Below, piece by piece: positions 11,171 through 21,352 of a stretch of DNA of 64,000 bases. The position numbers were made by a program, and so were the translations under genes. This DNA comes from Saururus chinensis. Its lineage: Eukaryota > Streptophyta > Magnoliopsida > Piperales > Saururaceae. Below the pieces are notes generated by a model, which ran no database searches, had not been told where the DNA came from, and was given only the letters and a program-made list of their open reading frames with translations. Location of the stretch: NCBI GenBank assembly GCA_035235625.1, contig CP141148.1, positions 37,015,057 through 37,079,056 of the forward strand. Direction: 5' to 3'. How positions within the stretch are numbered: position 1 is the first letter of the stretch; each line of letters begins with the position of its first letter.

Positions 11171-12016
11171 TTATATACAAACGTCACCATTAACTCCTCA
11201 TAAAATCAGTTCAAGTAAGATCATAGTTCTCTTTTGTACGAGTAAGATTGTATGAGTAAGGTCATACAAGTAAGATTATACGAGTATATGTAAGTTATAT
11301 GAGTAAGCATATTATTATATGAGTAAGTTGGTAAGACTCTGATTAAGAGTAAATGTAAGGGTATTTGAAATGATTGTATGTGTATGTGCATGATTATTAT
11401 ATGTCTGTTTGCTTCATGTTTGAGTTGCATGAACACATCTATATATGGACTTATTGAGTTCACTCTTTAGAACTCCCTTACTGGGTATTTTCCTACTTAG
11501 TATGAAAATACTCATTTACTCTATTTTTTTAGCCTCGATATTCGGGAGGTTTTTACAGGTTTGTGATGAAGAGCTCCTAAAGATGAACAATTGTTCCTTT
11601 GAGTGGATTGATTCCCTTCGGCTTAGGTATATCCTTGACTCATTGTGAGTCTTTATTACTTATGCCACGATCTAATATATTGGGTGAGATGAAATTTGAG
11701 ATATTTATACTTTTTGGACTTGTAAGACTTGTAATTTGGATTAGATTGTTTATGTGACTTGCACTTAGGGATGCTTGAGATATATTTGTATTTAAAACCC
11801 ATGATCATGATAATTTATTCGTATTTTATTTTTGAGTAGAGCCTAAGGATGTTTGATTAAAAGAAATATTTGTATGGAGAAAATTGATATTTGATGTTTT
11901 AAATTAGAAAACTATTTTCACAGGTTTTGTATGTCGTCATTTTTTCTGATTTATAGTTGTTATGCTGCAAAATTTTTCTGTAAAATTTAAGAAAATGTGA
12001 TAAAAAATTTTAGGCA

Positions 12017-13395
12017 TTATAGAAAGTAAGAACAATAAGTAAGGTACTAGTAAGATGTTCATAACAAAATAAAATTTGAGGGGCATAGTTTGGGAATTTT
12101 TTAGTAAGATAAGTTGGCTATATGGTGTATGGCGAAGAATGTAATAATACACAAGGATTTATTGTGTAATGAGTTATGATTATGAGATAAATGTGTTATA
12201 TGAAGTATGTTGCCCTAACGAACTGGGGTTTTAGAATGGGCTTAGCTAAGATTTGGTTAGTAAGACTATATAACTTTATGGCATAATTGTACCCGCATAA
12301 ATTGCTTAATTCAAACTTGAATTGTAAGGAAAGTTAATATTATAGTATTGTGAATTTGAGACCTAAGGGTTTTGACTAATTAAGTTTCGTCTTTGAGCTA
12401 CCCGATAATGTTGGTTGAACTTTTCTCATATCTTGTCAAGATGTATATCTTGCGAGACATTGTATGTGTGCTATATCTAAGCTGAGAAGTTTGATGCTCT
12501 ATTGAGAGTGATGTATGTTTTCAATTTTGTCTTAGTGTTATATTCAACCAAGATGTTTGATATTTTATTGAGAGTGTTAATATGTTTTTGCCTTTAGTTG
12601 ACACTATAAGATTTTGGCATAAGAGTGGAATTGTATGATTTGCGCCCTTAGTTGACACTGTATAGCTGCTAAAGTGTGGGCGTTTACATGTTTAGGTAAG
12701 TAGTATCATTGATCTACTCTTACCCGTTTAATCTTGTGCCCCATAAGTATAAGTGTGTCTTACCTTCAGAAAAAGTCTATGATGTCTAGTCACTCTTCAG
12801 AGGTTAAGGTGATGCCCCAATAACATTCCTTTCCATTTTAACGTTAGAGTTTATTAATTATAATGAGCTTCAGTGGTCAATAATATGTACGAGTTAGTAA
12901 GTTCGTAAGATTCTAAGCAAGACTATAAGTATAAGATTCCGAGTAAGACTATAAAAGTAAGTTTCAGAACAAGACTCCAAGTGTATGTTTCTGAGTAATA
13001 CTGTAAGAATAAGAATTTGAATAAGATGGTACAAGTAAGATTGTAAGAATATTCTATGTAACACTATAAGTGTAAGTATTATGCGAGTTAGACTATAAGT
13101 GTAAAGAGAATAATATGATAGTATATAGTTGCACATGATTTTATATTATGCGACTCTATTGTGTTTTGAATGCTTTATATTTAATGTTTGAGTTGTATGA
13201 ACGCATCTATATATGGACTTACAAAATTCATTATTTCGAACTCCTTTAAGTATTTTCTACTAAGTATGAAAATATTTATTTTTTCTCTTTTTAGCCCTAA
13301 TGTTCGGGAGGTTTTTGTAAGTTTGTTACCGAGAGCTTTTGTATATGGATGCTTGCTTTTGCGAGAAGATCAATTTTCATTGGATAAGGTATATT
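12017..13395 (+). mobile_element. Partial LTR copy D, directly downstream of copy A
   Basis: Sequence from 12018 (GAAAGTAAGAACAATAAGTA) matches a mid-LTR position, near 9515 in copy A and 47931 in copy C. It continues through AATGAGTTATGATTATGAG and TTTATGGCATAATTGTACCC to CATCTATATATGGACTTA and TTCGGGAGGTTTTTG near 13310. The LTR 5' part is missing, so the A-D pair looks like a tandem or truncated second copy. Confidence 0.6.
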
Positions 13396-13780
13396 GCATC
13401 TGCCTGTCACAAAAGCGTAAGGCAAAAACAAAGTCACACAATCATGCTCAATTCAGACTACAACTTCATGTAAGAGGTCCTTCCAGTTTAGCCAGAATAA
13501 CATTGGCTGTTAAAAAACAACTGTAAGTACAATTGGAGCGAATATTTTCTGCTTAAAACGACCTCCGCTTCATCTTCCAGTCGAAGAAGACAGAGAGATC
13601 TGCTCTGTTCCTAGGCTGACTCTGTGGTCAACTTATTCCTGCATTGTGGAGCTAACGGCCTGCTTTACTTGGTCTTCCACGAGCTACTTTGTATCCTTAT
13701 ATTATAGCTGGTTGTATAAAACTGATATTGCCATACCACATAATGATTTGATTGAAAACAAGAAACAGAACAGGAATACC
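13396..13780. other. Low-copy-looking DNA upstream of gene 1
   Basis: No gene is recognised. GC content rises slightly compared with the LTR. The word AACAGGAATACCAYGGAT occurs at about 13769 and again at about 13877, a direct repeat of about 108 bp. Confidence 0.35.
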
Positions 13781-13933
13781 ATGGATGCTCTCTCAGTCCA
13801 CGCGTCCATGCTTGTTTTCAGTGTTCTCTTAATCCTCGACGTTTCTTTTCGATGTGGACAAAATGCAGAAGCAGAACAGGAATACCACGGATTACTCATG
13901 GGATTCTTCTATGTTTTCTTAGTAATTGGGTAA
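13781..13933 (+). CDS. Small ORF with signal-peptide-like start, 50 aa
   Basis: The frame starts MDALSVHASMLVFSVLLILD, a hydrophobic N terminus that would suit secretion or membrane insertion, then a short polar stretch with NAEAEQEYHG and a second hydrophobic end. The ATG chosen lies inside a longer open frame from 13646. Downstream at 13948-14061 another open stretch (NDGTADAARSKQLEMGTTLV) is bounded by CAG and by GAG/GTTTTC, so it could be an exon. I do not recognise a family, and it may be a gene remnant rather than a working gene. Confidence 0.25.
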   Translation: MDALSVHASMLVFSVLLILDVSFRCGQNAEAEQEYHGLLMGFFYVFLVIG

Positions 13934-14314
13934 TGATTATTGAACAGGGTAATGATGGAACGGCTGATGCTGCAAGAAGCAAACAACTTGAGATGGGAAC
14001 TACACTCGTCGTCCCTCCAAAGGTTCCCTTGGAAGTGATCAATGAGAATCTCACTGCAGAGGTTTTCTATATTTTGAAACATGAACATGAAGCGTTTGAT
14101 TAGCTACATAATCAATCTGATCATTAAAGTAATTTTTTTTTGTCTGGAGAGTAGGTACGATCAGATGCTACTACTACAAATAGACAGCAAACTGCTATTG
14201 TCGTAGAAAAGTGCCGATTAGATATCTCCCACGGCGCTAGTCCACTATGCTCGTCACAATTTACAAGAAAGTCAGTCTTTTATAATGGCAAGATCTTTGA
14301 ATGTGCTTGTTGAG

Positions 14315-14527
14315 GGAAGCGTTTTTTATATTTTACGCCGGGCATGAACCGAGTGTAAGGAACGCTTGGGAGTCATTGATTTTCAAAATTGACAGCGCAT
14401 GTGGTACTGCATGCATTACTTGCGTTATCGTGTACTATCGTATGCGCCGTCCATTTTAAAAATCGATAACTCCTAGACATTCCTTACGCTCGGCTCATGC
14501 TTTTTAGGGAGCATAGAAAATGCTTCC
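14315..14527. mobile_element. Mutator-type MITE, 213 bp, almost fully palindromic
   Basis: Both ends start GGAAGC and continue as inverted repeats through GCATGARCCGAG, GTAAGGAA and GGAGT(C/T)AT(T/C)GATTTT to the middle. The flanks carry a 9-bp target duplication with one mismatch: CTTGTTGAG at 14306-14314 and CTTGCTGAG at 14528-14536. A 9-bp duplication is the mark of Mutator-like transposition. It lies 45 bp upstream of the start codon of gene 1. Confidence 0.85.
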
Positions 14528-14756
14528 CTTGCTGAGGTGATTGTCGTCCTACTTTCTCAGTAGCGATAATGAATGGAAAGTAACTCAAATTTCTTCTTTC
14601 AAGATTCTTCTAGTCCTACTAGATATAGAGTGGACAATGATACAAAGCTGGACTTGGTTTCCCTACTACATAAGATTCAATGTGAAACCTCCCAGTTGAT
14701 GAACAGAGACGTGTCTACTTTTGAGGTACTGTTTCTTAAGTTGGTTGGTGTGCATC

Positions 14757-15330
14757 TGATGCAAGAGCTGAGCTGGAACTGTAATCGGATTTGAATGGAA
14801 GACATATAGCTTTGGCATTTCATCAAACACTTGTGAATATAGTTATAATATGCAGGGGTAGTTCTGGTATTCACTAACAAACCCGATGGATGCATGTTGG
14901 TAAAGCGGGTAATTTCCTGGAATGAGTGAAGGGCAATTAAGACATTTGTGTTTAAACAAAGGAACCGTTACTTTCGTTACTCATCGTCTTCCTTCAGCCA
15001 TTTCAATAGTAACAAGATGCAGCTGAGATTCACGGCGTCAAATTCAAATTTAATTTCCGTTATGATTTCATTACAAAGCGTGTATGCTAGTATAAATAGA
15101 ATTGGGAATGCAATTAGAGATAGTTGAGAGTTGATTGATGGTTGTTCATGTGTATTTGGTTGTTCCAAATGAGGGTTTTCCCTGTGCTTTGTTTCTGAGC
15201 TAAAGCTGCTGATTTAACGGGAAGTTAAATCTCATCTTGTTCTTTGTTTTCTTTCTGTGATTTTATTTTGGTTTAGTGAAGATTGAAGATATGTTTTGAA
15301 AGCTTGTTTCAATTTGAGCCGCCTGCATCA
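14757..15330 (+). repeat. 5' LTR of the gag-only element
   Basis: This is 574 bp, from TGATGCAAGAGC to GCCGCCTGCATCA. A TATAAATAG box lies near 15091, suiting a promoter with the transcript start some 30 bp later. Confidence 0.9.
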
Positions 15331-15360
15331 AATTTGATATCAGAGCTAATCTTGCTGGCT

Positions 15361-16130
15361 TCGATGGCAGCAAACGATTGGAATGAAGTGTCGAGTGCTC
15401 CTTCCATGGTTGACATGAAGAATCTGCAGCAACAGTTTCAAGAGACATTTCAACTCATGGCGAATCAGATGGAAATGATGAATCAAAACCTGAGTATGTT
15501 TCTAAATACTTCTGTGAACTCAAATCAGTTTACTATGAGGAATGAGGTTTTAGATCCGAGAAAGCAGGACGACCTTAAACTCGATTTCAAAGAGCTCCAA
15601 CACCGCAACAAGGATCTGATATATATTCCAGTGGTGAGAATGAACATGTGTATGGAACAATTTCTAGACTGGTTAGATGAAGTAGATCATTATTTCTACT
15701 ATATGGAGGTTCCAAATGATATGAAGTGTAAGATTGTGGCTAGTAAATTGAAAAAAAGGGCATCAAGTTGGTGGACTTGAATTTAGTAAGACAGAATTAA
15801 CAATGGTAAACATCTCATTCAGTCTTGGTCACGCATGAAGAAACTATTGAAAAATAAGCTTCCACATGTTGATTATGAATAGTCTATTTTTAGACAATAT
15901 CAAAGTTGCCAACAGAATTTTAATACCGTTTCTGAATCTGTGGAAGAGTTTCATAGTCTATCTGCTTGTATTGAGTTGTAAGAGACTGAATTTCAAAGAA
16001 TAAAGTGGATTACAGGGAAATCTGTCCAAGCTAAAACATTGAATTCTTCATTAGAGTTTAGTAATCCCAAAGTTGTGTTAGAAATAAAAGACTTACAACT
16101 TTCTCCACATATTACATATTCAAATTCAGG
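15361..16130 (+). pseudogene. Ty3/gypsy-type gag
   Basis: The open part 15364-15780 starts after the primer site (MAANDWNEVSSAPSMVDMKN) and ends at a TGA right after a retrotrans_gag signature: FLDWLDEVDHYFYYMEVPND followed by KIVASKLKKRASSWW. The capsid homology resumes after a frame change: IQSWSRMKKLLKNKLPHVDY, then FRQYQSCQQNFNTVSESVEE to about 16070, with more stops. Gag forms the capsid of virus-like particles in the cytoplasm. The breaks make it non-functional as read. Confidence 0.85.
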
Positions 16131-18820
16131 AAGTGAAATAAAGGAAGAAGTAGCAGAGCAAGAAAATGAAACTTAGAAATATGAAGCTGACAAAGAAATG
16201 TCTAAAACTTCAGATTTGTTAGTATGTCAGTTAGTAGAAGATTTTTCAGCAACTGACAACTTGAAAACTGTTGATGAATACAATCCAACTGACACTTTCA
16301 AATTGGATAGTGAAAATTCAGCTAAAAATCCATTAAACCAAGAAAACTAGTGGAAGAAAATCCTTCATTTTCTATTAATGTTGACAATGACAAAACTATA
16401 AAAGTTGACCTGGATGATTTAATTTTGTTGCTCAATCATAGTTAGGATGTTTGGCAAGTGATATTCTATCCTATAATGTCTATGCCTCATCAAGGTATTT
16501 TTATCTCCAATTTACATTTTTGAGTTGATGAACTTTGAACTATGCTTTGGACAATTATAATACAAATTCCACCAAAACCACCATGGTTAAATTTGCATAG
16601 AGGTATGTGTTATATATGCCATTTGTTTGTAGAAAATATGATAGTAGAATCAGTTGTTTGTTTGGAAAATGAAAGAATTTTTGCATGGTATAAATATATA
16701 CAAGCGATGCAAATGAAAGGCAGTAAATAGTTTATTTTCATTTGGTCCAAACTGAAACTCTTTTGAAGGGAAAATATATCTTAGCAAATTTTTTGGTGCA
16801 ACAAATTCTGAATTTTAATCATTACATTCAAGGTGTTCGACAGTTTGCCAAAGAGATCCAAAATTTGTTAACTCATTCGAGAGTGGAGGAAATAAAAATA
16901 TATTTTGTAGCTCAAAGTGTTGATGAAATATATTTTAATTTTTCAGAGTTAATGGCATATCACTCAGTTTATGGTAATAACTCAGTTCTTGAGTTGAATG
17001 TGTAACTTGAGTTGACATTTGAACCTTGAAAGCTAAAGAAACATGGAGCGTTTCAAAATTTGTGGAGTATGAAGATGAAAGCATGGTCATTGAGTATTTT
17101 CAAATACTTATACATGCTGAGATTCTGTAAAGATAATGCATTAGTTTAGAAATGGAAAGGAGGAGTATTATAGCCAGAATTATCTGTTTACTGCTCTAGA
17201 TTATGCGTTGAGTTTTATTTGAAACCATGGACATTGGTTTTGAACAACATTGGATTTGGTTTAATATTTGTGGTTCTTGAGTCCAAGTTTATTAAATCTG
17301 TGGCACAACATATTCATGTAGTAGAGCTTGTTACATCTATGTTAAACTTGGAGAAATCTGGTGAAATACCTATTAGTTTTAAGTATGGACTTATACTTCT
17401 TGATGGATACAAATATTTCCTGAGTCAGAACAGTGAGTTTGCAATCATCAAACTTATAAGACTTTGTAATATAAATGATATTGATAAGCAAATTGGAGAG
17501 AGAAGAGAAGCAATTCTTGGTGCTTTGTATGTTAGAAAATTTACAAAAATAGGAAATAGAAGCAGAAATGCAGAAAGAAACTTCACAACAAGTTAAACCT
17601 TTAGTGAAAAAATTAATAGAGATTTTGCAGGTAACTAATGCTATGGTGGCAAGGATATCACCTACTGGGTTGAAGGAAATCCTTGAGAAAGTAAATGCAT
17701 ACATAACTTAGTTGAAGGAAATCCAGTTTTCACAAAAACTCTCTTCCTTACAAAGTAAACTTAGAATGACTGATGTGAACAATTTGAAAGATGTGGAAAA
17801 TTTGAAAGAACAAAAGAACTACATTGTGCTTGTGAAAAGTATTATATTTATATCAGTTGGGCCAGTAGCGCATTTAGTTAAAACCAGGATTAACTCTGGT
17901 AGCTGTTCAGTTCAAAATATGTTAACAAATTCCAAAATGGACAAGAAAAGCATAAAAGTTATTTTGAAAATTTCTGGACAAAATTTTGGATTGAAGGCAG
18001 TCATTTCAATCTCTTTGAAGGAATTGAAAATGCAAATGGTCAAGTGTAATTCTCATATATTACTACTTGATAGTAAAGATTTTGCTAAAGGTGGTAAATA
18101 GAAATCATTCTGGGTGGTACAGGAAACTTTACTTACTTGTTCCAGTAAGTTTGTTTTCCTACATACTGAATTTGTTGCAAATAGTATGCAATCAAAATCT
18201 AGTATGGTTGTTCTAGTTTTTGTCCAAATTGGTAAATAGAAGCAATTCTAAATGTTATAGAGAAATCTGATTTCATGGTTCATCAAGTATGTTCTATTTC
18301 ATATGAAATTGGCTGCAAACATTATGGAAGTAGAGCTGGAATTTCAGTATAATAGTACTTCGAACATGCTTGGAAAACATTTCGAGATTGATGAATTTTT
18401 TGACTGTAACAAATGCTCTTTGATCACAGTGAACCAAATCACTCTTATCTTGGATATTATTTGGTTCTCACATAAACATTATTGGGATTTACTCAAAGCA
18501 GTTCTCATGACTCTAAAATTTAGAGTCTAGAAAGGAAACCGGTTCATTGATGCTTTGCAAATGAGAATTTTTCTTTGGGTTTTTGTTTCAGAAGTATTTC
18601 TAGTTAACAAACCTACTTAGTCTTACAAAGAATTACAGTTTTTAGTTCATCTAAGTATTATACTTTGGTTTGAAGAACCTCCACCAATTCAGTTTTATTC
18701 CTTCAGTTCCAATTAAAGATCTTTATCTGCTTTTAAGCTCGAGATGGGGTGATAGATTATGAAAATGATGTGGTGATTCTCGACTCTTGATTTTCAGCTT
18801 GAGGTTGAGCTTTTGTTGGG
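16131..18820 (+). other. Internal region of the gag-only element, origin unknown
   Basis: Between gag and the 3' LTR there are open stretches at 16542-16730, 16742-17005, 17219-17596, 17712-18101 and 18303-18530. Examples are VAQHIHVVELVTSMLNLEKS with QIGERREAILGALY at 17219-17596, and INSGSCSVQNMLTN at 17712-18101. None carries a pol motif I recognise. All lie on the same strand in changing frames, which suggests a decayed long protein: an unfamiliar gag extension or captured host exons. I cannot decide which. Confidence 0.45.
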
Positions 18821-18830
18821 TAGGAGGGAT

Positions 18831-19404
18831 TGATGCAGGAGCTAAGCTGGAACTGTAATCGGATTTGAATGGAAGAAGTATAGCTTTGGCATTTCATCAA
18901 ACACTTGTGAATGGAGTTATAATATGTAGGAGTAGTTCCGGTATTTACTAACGAACCCAATGGATGCATGTTGGTAAAGAAGGTAATTTCTTGGAATGAG
19001 TGAAGGGAAATTAAGACATTTGTGTTTAAACAAAGGAACTGTTAAATTCGTTACTCGTCGTCTTTCTTCAGCCATTTCAACAGCAACAAGATGCAGCTGA
19101 GATTCACGGTGTCAAATTCAATCTACATTTCCATCACGATTTCATTACAAAGCGTGTATGCTAGCATAAATAGATTTGGGAATGTAATTAGAGATAACTG
19201 AGAGTCAGTTGATGATTGTTCATTTGTATTTGGTTATTCCAAATGAGGGTTTTCCTTGTGCTATGTTTCTTAGCTGAAGCAGCTGATTTAACGGGAGGTT
19301 AAATCTCATCTTGTTCTTCATTTTCTTTCTATAATTTCGTTTTGGTTTAGTGAAGATTGAAGATCTGTTCTGAAAGCTTGTTTCAATTTGTACTGCCTGC
19401 ATCA
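18831..19404 (+). repeat. 3' LTR of the gag-only element
   Basis: This is 574 bp, from TGATGCAGGAGC to TACTGCCTGCATCA. It is directly followed by the target duplication GCATC and, 33 bases later, by exon 2 of gene 1. Confidence 0.9.
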
Positions 19405-19883
19405 GCATCCTTCAATGTAATTAAACTGAAGATGCAGGAAAGTGATTCTCGAAATGATGCAAATATGGATCAAACTCAGGTTAGCCAAACAGCAGAACCA
19501 ATTCATAGTCATGATCAAGTTGTCAAGATAAAGAATCAACTTAAAGTAACATGTTGGGTAGGCATCATCAGTGTCTTAGCCAGCCCTTTTGGGAATGAGA
19601 ATGTATCTCTCAGACACAAGGTCATGTTCAAGGCATACACAGTGTATACACGCCTATCTCTTGTCCATCTGTGGTTATAATATACTTCCTTCGCACCTAT
19701 GTTCAACCAACAATCTGCATCATCAACCTTTTCATGTGTGCTGTCCTTGGAACAATAGCCTATGCTCTCACCTTTACTTCATGCATGATGATTCCAATGG
19801 GCTTAACAGGGATGGTTGCTATCTTAATTTCCATCTTCATTCCTGTTGGGATTGTGCTAGTTATCCGTATTCGTAATCGTTGA

Positions 19884-20789
19884 GAAGAAATATATTTCTT
19901 GTCTTAAATTAATAACTTTATTTGGTTTTTTAAAATGAACTAGTTTTAAAAAAGAAGATGTCTAGCCAAAGTTGTAGCTCCTTAGTTATCCATCATCTTG
20001 ATCTAACGACTAAGGAACTGCAGCTCATTGAATCTGTATCTCTCTGCCTAGATAGAGCTATTGATATAGGATAGAGGGAGTATATAAATAAGAATTACCG
20101 TGAAGAGGTGGGAGGTTCCAGAAATTCTCTGATACTAAACTGTCCCTTTCTATTCTATGGGACCAATATATTTAAAGTTTATTAATTTCCTCATTTACAT
20201 TAGCCTGGTCAGAGTCATCTTAGTTCTCTTTTACGTTTGTTGTATTTGTCACCCCACAAATGTATTGCCTAAAATGTTATGTTAAGCATTGGTGTGGAAT
20301 TATACATAAGTAAATCTTTTGAATACTAGATTGTGGCAAAGATAAAAACTGAAACCTTACATCTATGTAGCAGGCCTAATGTACTTGTTGTATATGGCCT
20401 TAAGTGGTAAGATTTTTTAATTGCTTATCTTCATGGCTTTGTATTGAGTTACAATTTGCAGTGGAAGTCGCAGACGGTAAAGTCTTTTAAACATACAATT
20501 GGTCACTCGGACGTGGTTTGGTCAGTTGGTCAATCGATCAAATAAACTGGATATATCCGACAAATCAACACTGTTTGATTATCCATTACCACCCCTAATT
20601 TTTTATGTGGCTAGGGCCAATTTCTAAATGCAAAATAATGCATTTGCACCTCATTTGTTCGACAATCTCAGTTTGTTTTCTTTTTCCCTCACTTCCTCCT
20701 TCCATCCATGGTAAGATCTCGTTTTCCTCTCATATTTACCAAACGAACATGAAGCTGGAGTAGTCCCATTAATGAGGCAGGGAATTAGA
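19884..20789. other. 3' flank of gene 1 and intergenic DNA
   Basis: Bases 20200-20310 (GTCAGAGTCATCTTAGTTCT, AATGTTATGTTAAGCATT) resemble 60750-60850 downstream of gene 3, which supports duplication of the two loci including 3' flanks. A MITE-like fragment (TTAATAACTTTATTTGG; GATAGAGGGAGTATATAA) occupies about 19905-20085. No further gene was seen. Confidence 0.5.
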
Positions 20790-21352
20790 ATAACAATTTT
20801 TTTAGAAATGGAAACGGAAGTAGAATTTTTAGAATAATTTTTATTGATTCACTATCGAATGAGAATTAAGGTTGGTAATAAAATTTATTTAAAATAAATT
20901 TGGATATCGCATTAAACTCATTTTTAAAATTTTAGATTAATATAACTTTCTCTTTCAAACTTGAATATGCAAGTTCTTGGTACTATTACACTTGTATTGA
21001 TGAGGCCTATCAAATGACATCTTACATCGGTAGGTAATTTTAAATTTTAAAATGAGTCTCACCTATACGACATATTTTTGAAGCTCAAATCGATATGAGG
21101 GGTAATAATTAAAAAAATAAGAGAATCTTTAATTCTGAAATAGGGGGTTGGGAGCCTGAATCGACTAAATCACCTTGCAAGGTGATTTTGTAATTTTAAC
21201 TTATTCTAGTTGAAAATGGCAACAAATCAATTTTTGAGCAAAATTTTTAATTCTACCCACCTTTTGCACCTAACTAAGATTTTGGTTATTTCAGATAAAA
21301 TTGGGGTGAAATTCATAGAATCTTACCCAAATTCTACACCCAAATAGTCCCT
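20790..21352 (-). mobile_element. Tourist-like MITE, copy 1
   Basis: It aligns in reverse with the complete copy at 54180-54745. The right end ACACCCAAATAGTCCC matches the left terminus of that copy. Internal matches include AATCACCTTGCAAGGTGATTTT, GGTAGGTAATTTTAAA and AATATAACTTTCTCTTTCAA. Ends are approximate. Confidence 0.65.

Larger units (their letters stand above)
8089..12016 (+). mobile_element. Large solo-LTR-like copy A (interrupted)
   Basis: The copy starts TGTGACACCC at 8089 with a GC-richer first 0.9 kb. It aligns by eye over most of its length with 46995-49694 and with the reverse complement of 42694-45100. Shared landmarks are GATTACRAGGTAGGG(A/G)A near 8985, GAGTAAGATGATTTRGCC near 9604, and TATGAAAATACTCATT and TTCGGGAGGTTTT near 11500-11560. 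It ends TTTTAGGCATTATA near 12016. No gag or pol lies beside it. It looks like an LTR of a Ty3/gypsy element of the large-LTR type (inference). A CACTA-like element interrupts it at 9859, and about 650 bp of the family is missing at that junction. Confidence 0.65.
14757..19404 (+). mobile_element. LTR retroelement with gag but no visible pol (TR-GAG type), 4648 bp
   Basis: The LTRs are 14757-15330 and 18831-19404, each 574 bp, starting TGATGCA and ending CTGCATCA. They differ at roughly 55-60 positions by my hand count, so the insertion is old. The 5-bp target duplication GCATC is perfect (14752-14756 and 19405-19409). A primer-binding site resembling the initiator-Met tRNA type (TTGATATCAGAGCTA) follows the 5' LTR. 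A purine tract (GGGTAGGAGGGA) precedes the 3' LTR. The only recognisable protein is Ty3-like gag at 15361-16070. I found no protease, reverse transcriptase, RNase H or integrase motif in the remaining 2.7 kb. Confidence 0.9.
14573..19883 (+). pseudogene. Gene 1: small multi-membrane-segment protein, intron 1 filled by LTR element, frameshifted
   Basis: Exon 1 is 14573-14725 (51 codons, MESNSNFFFQDSSSPTR start; an in-frame TGA lies just upstream). It ends TTTGAG/GTACTG. Exon 2 starts at 19438 after GATGCAG and reads ESDSRNDANMDQTQVSQTA, joining in phase 0. Exon 2 stays open to 19680. Strong hydrophobic segments then continue in another frame to 19883 (INLFMCAVLGTIAYAL; VAILISIFIPVGIVLVI), so a frameshift lies between about 19560 and 19640. 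Without it the protein would be close to 200 residues with three or four membrane segments. The intron is 4.7 kb, nearly all of it a retroelement with its target duplication. The family is unknown to me. A paralogous exon lies at 60264-60634. A working short form ending at 19680 cannot be excluded. Confidence 0.55.

Noticed and set aside
13188-13526. 112-codon plus frame
   Set aside because: Its first two thirds are LTR sequence shared with 11400-11660, where the frame is not kept.
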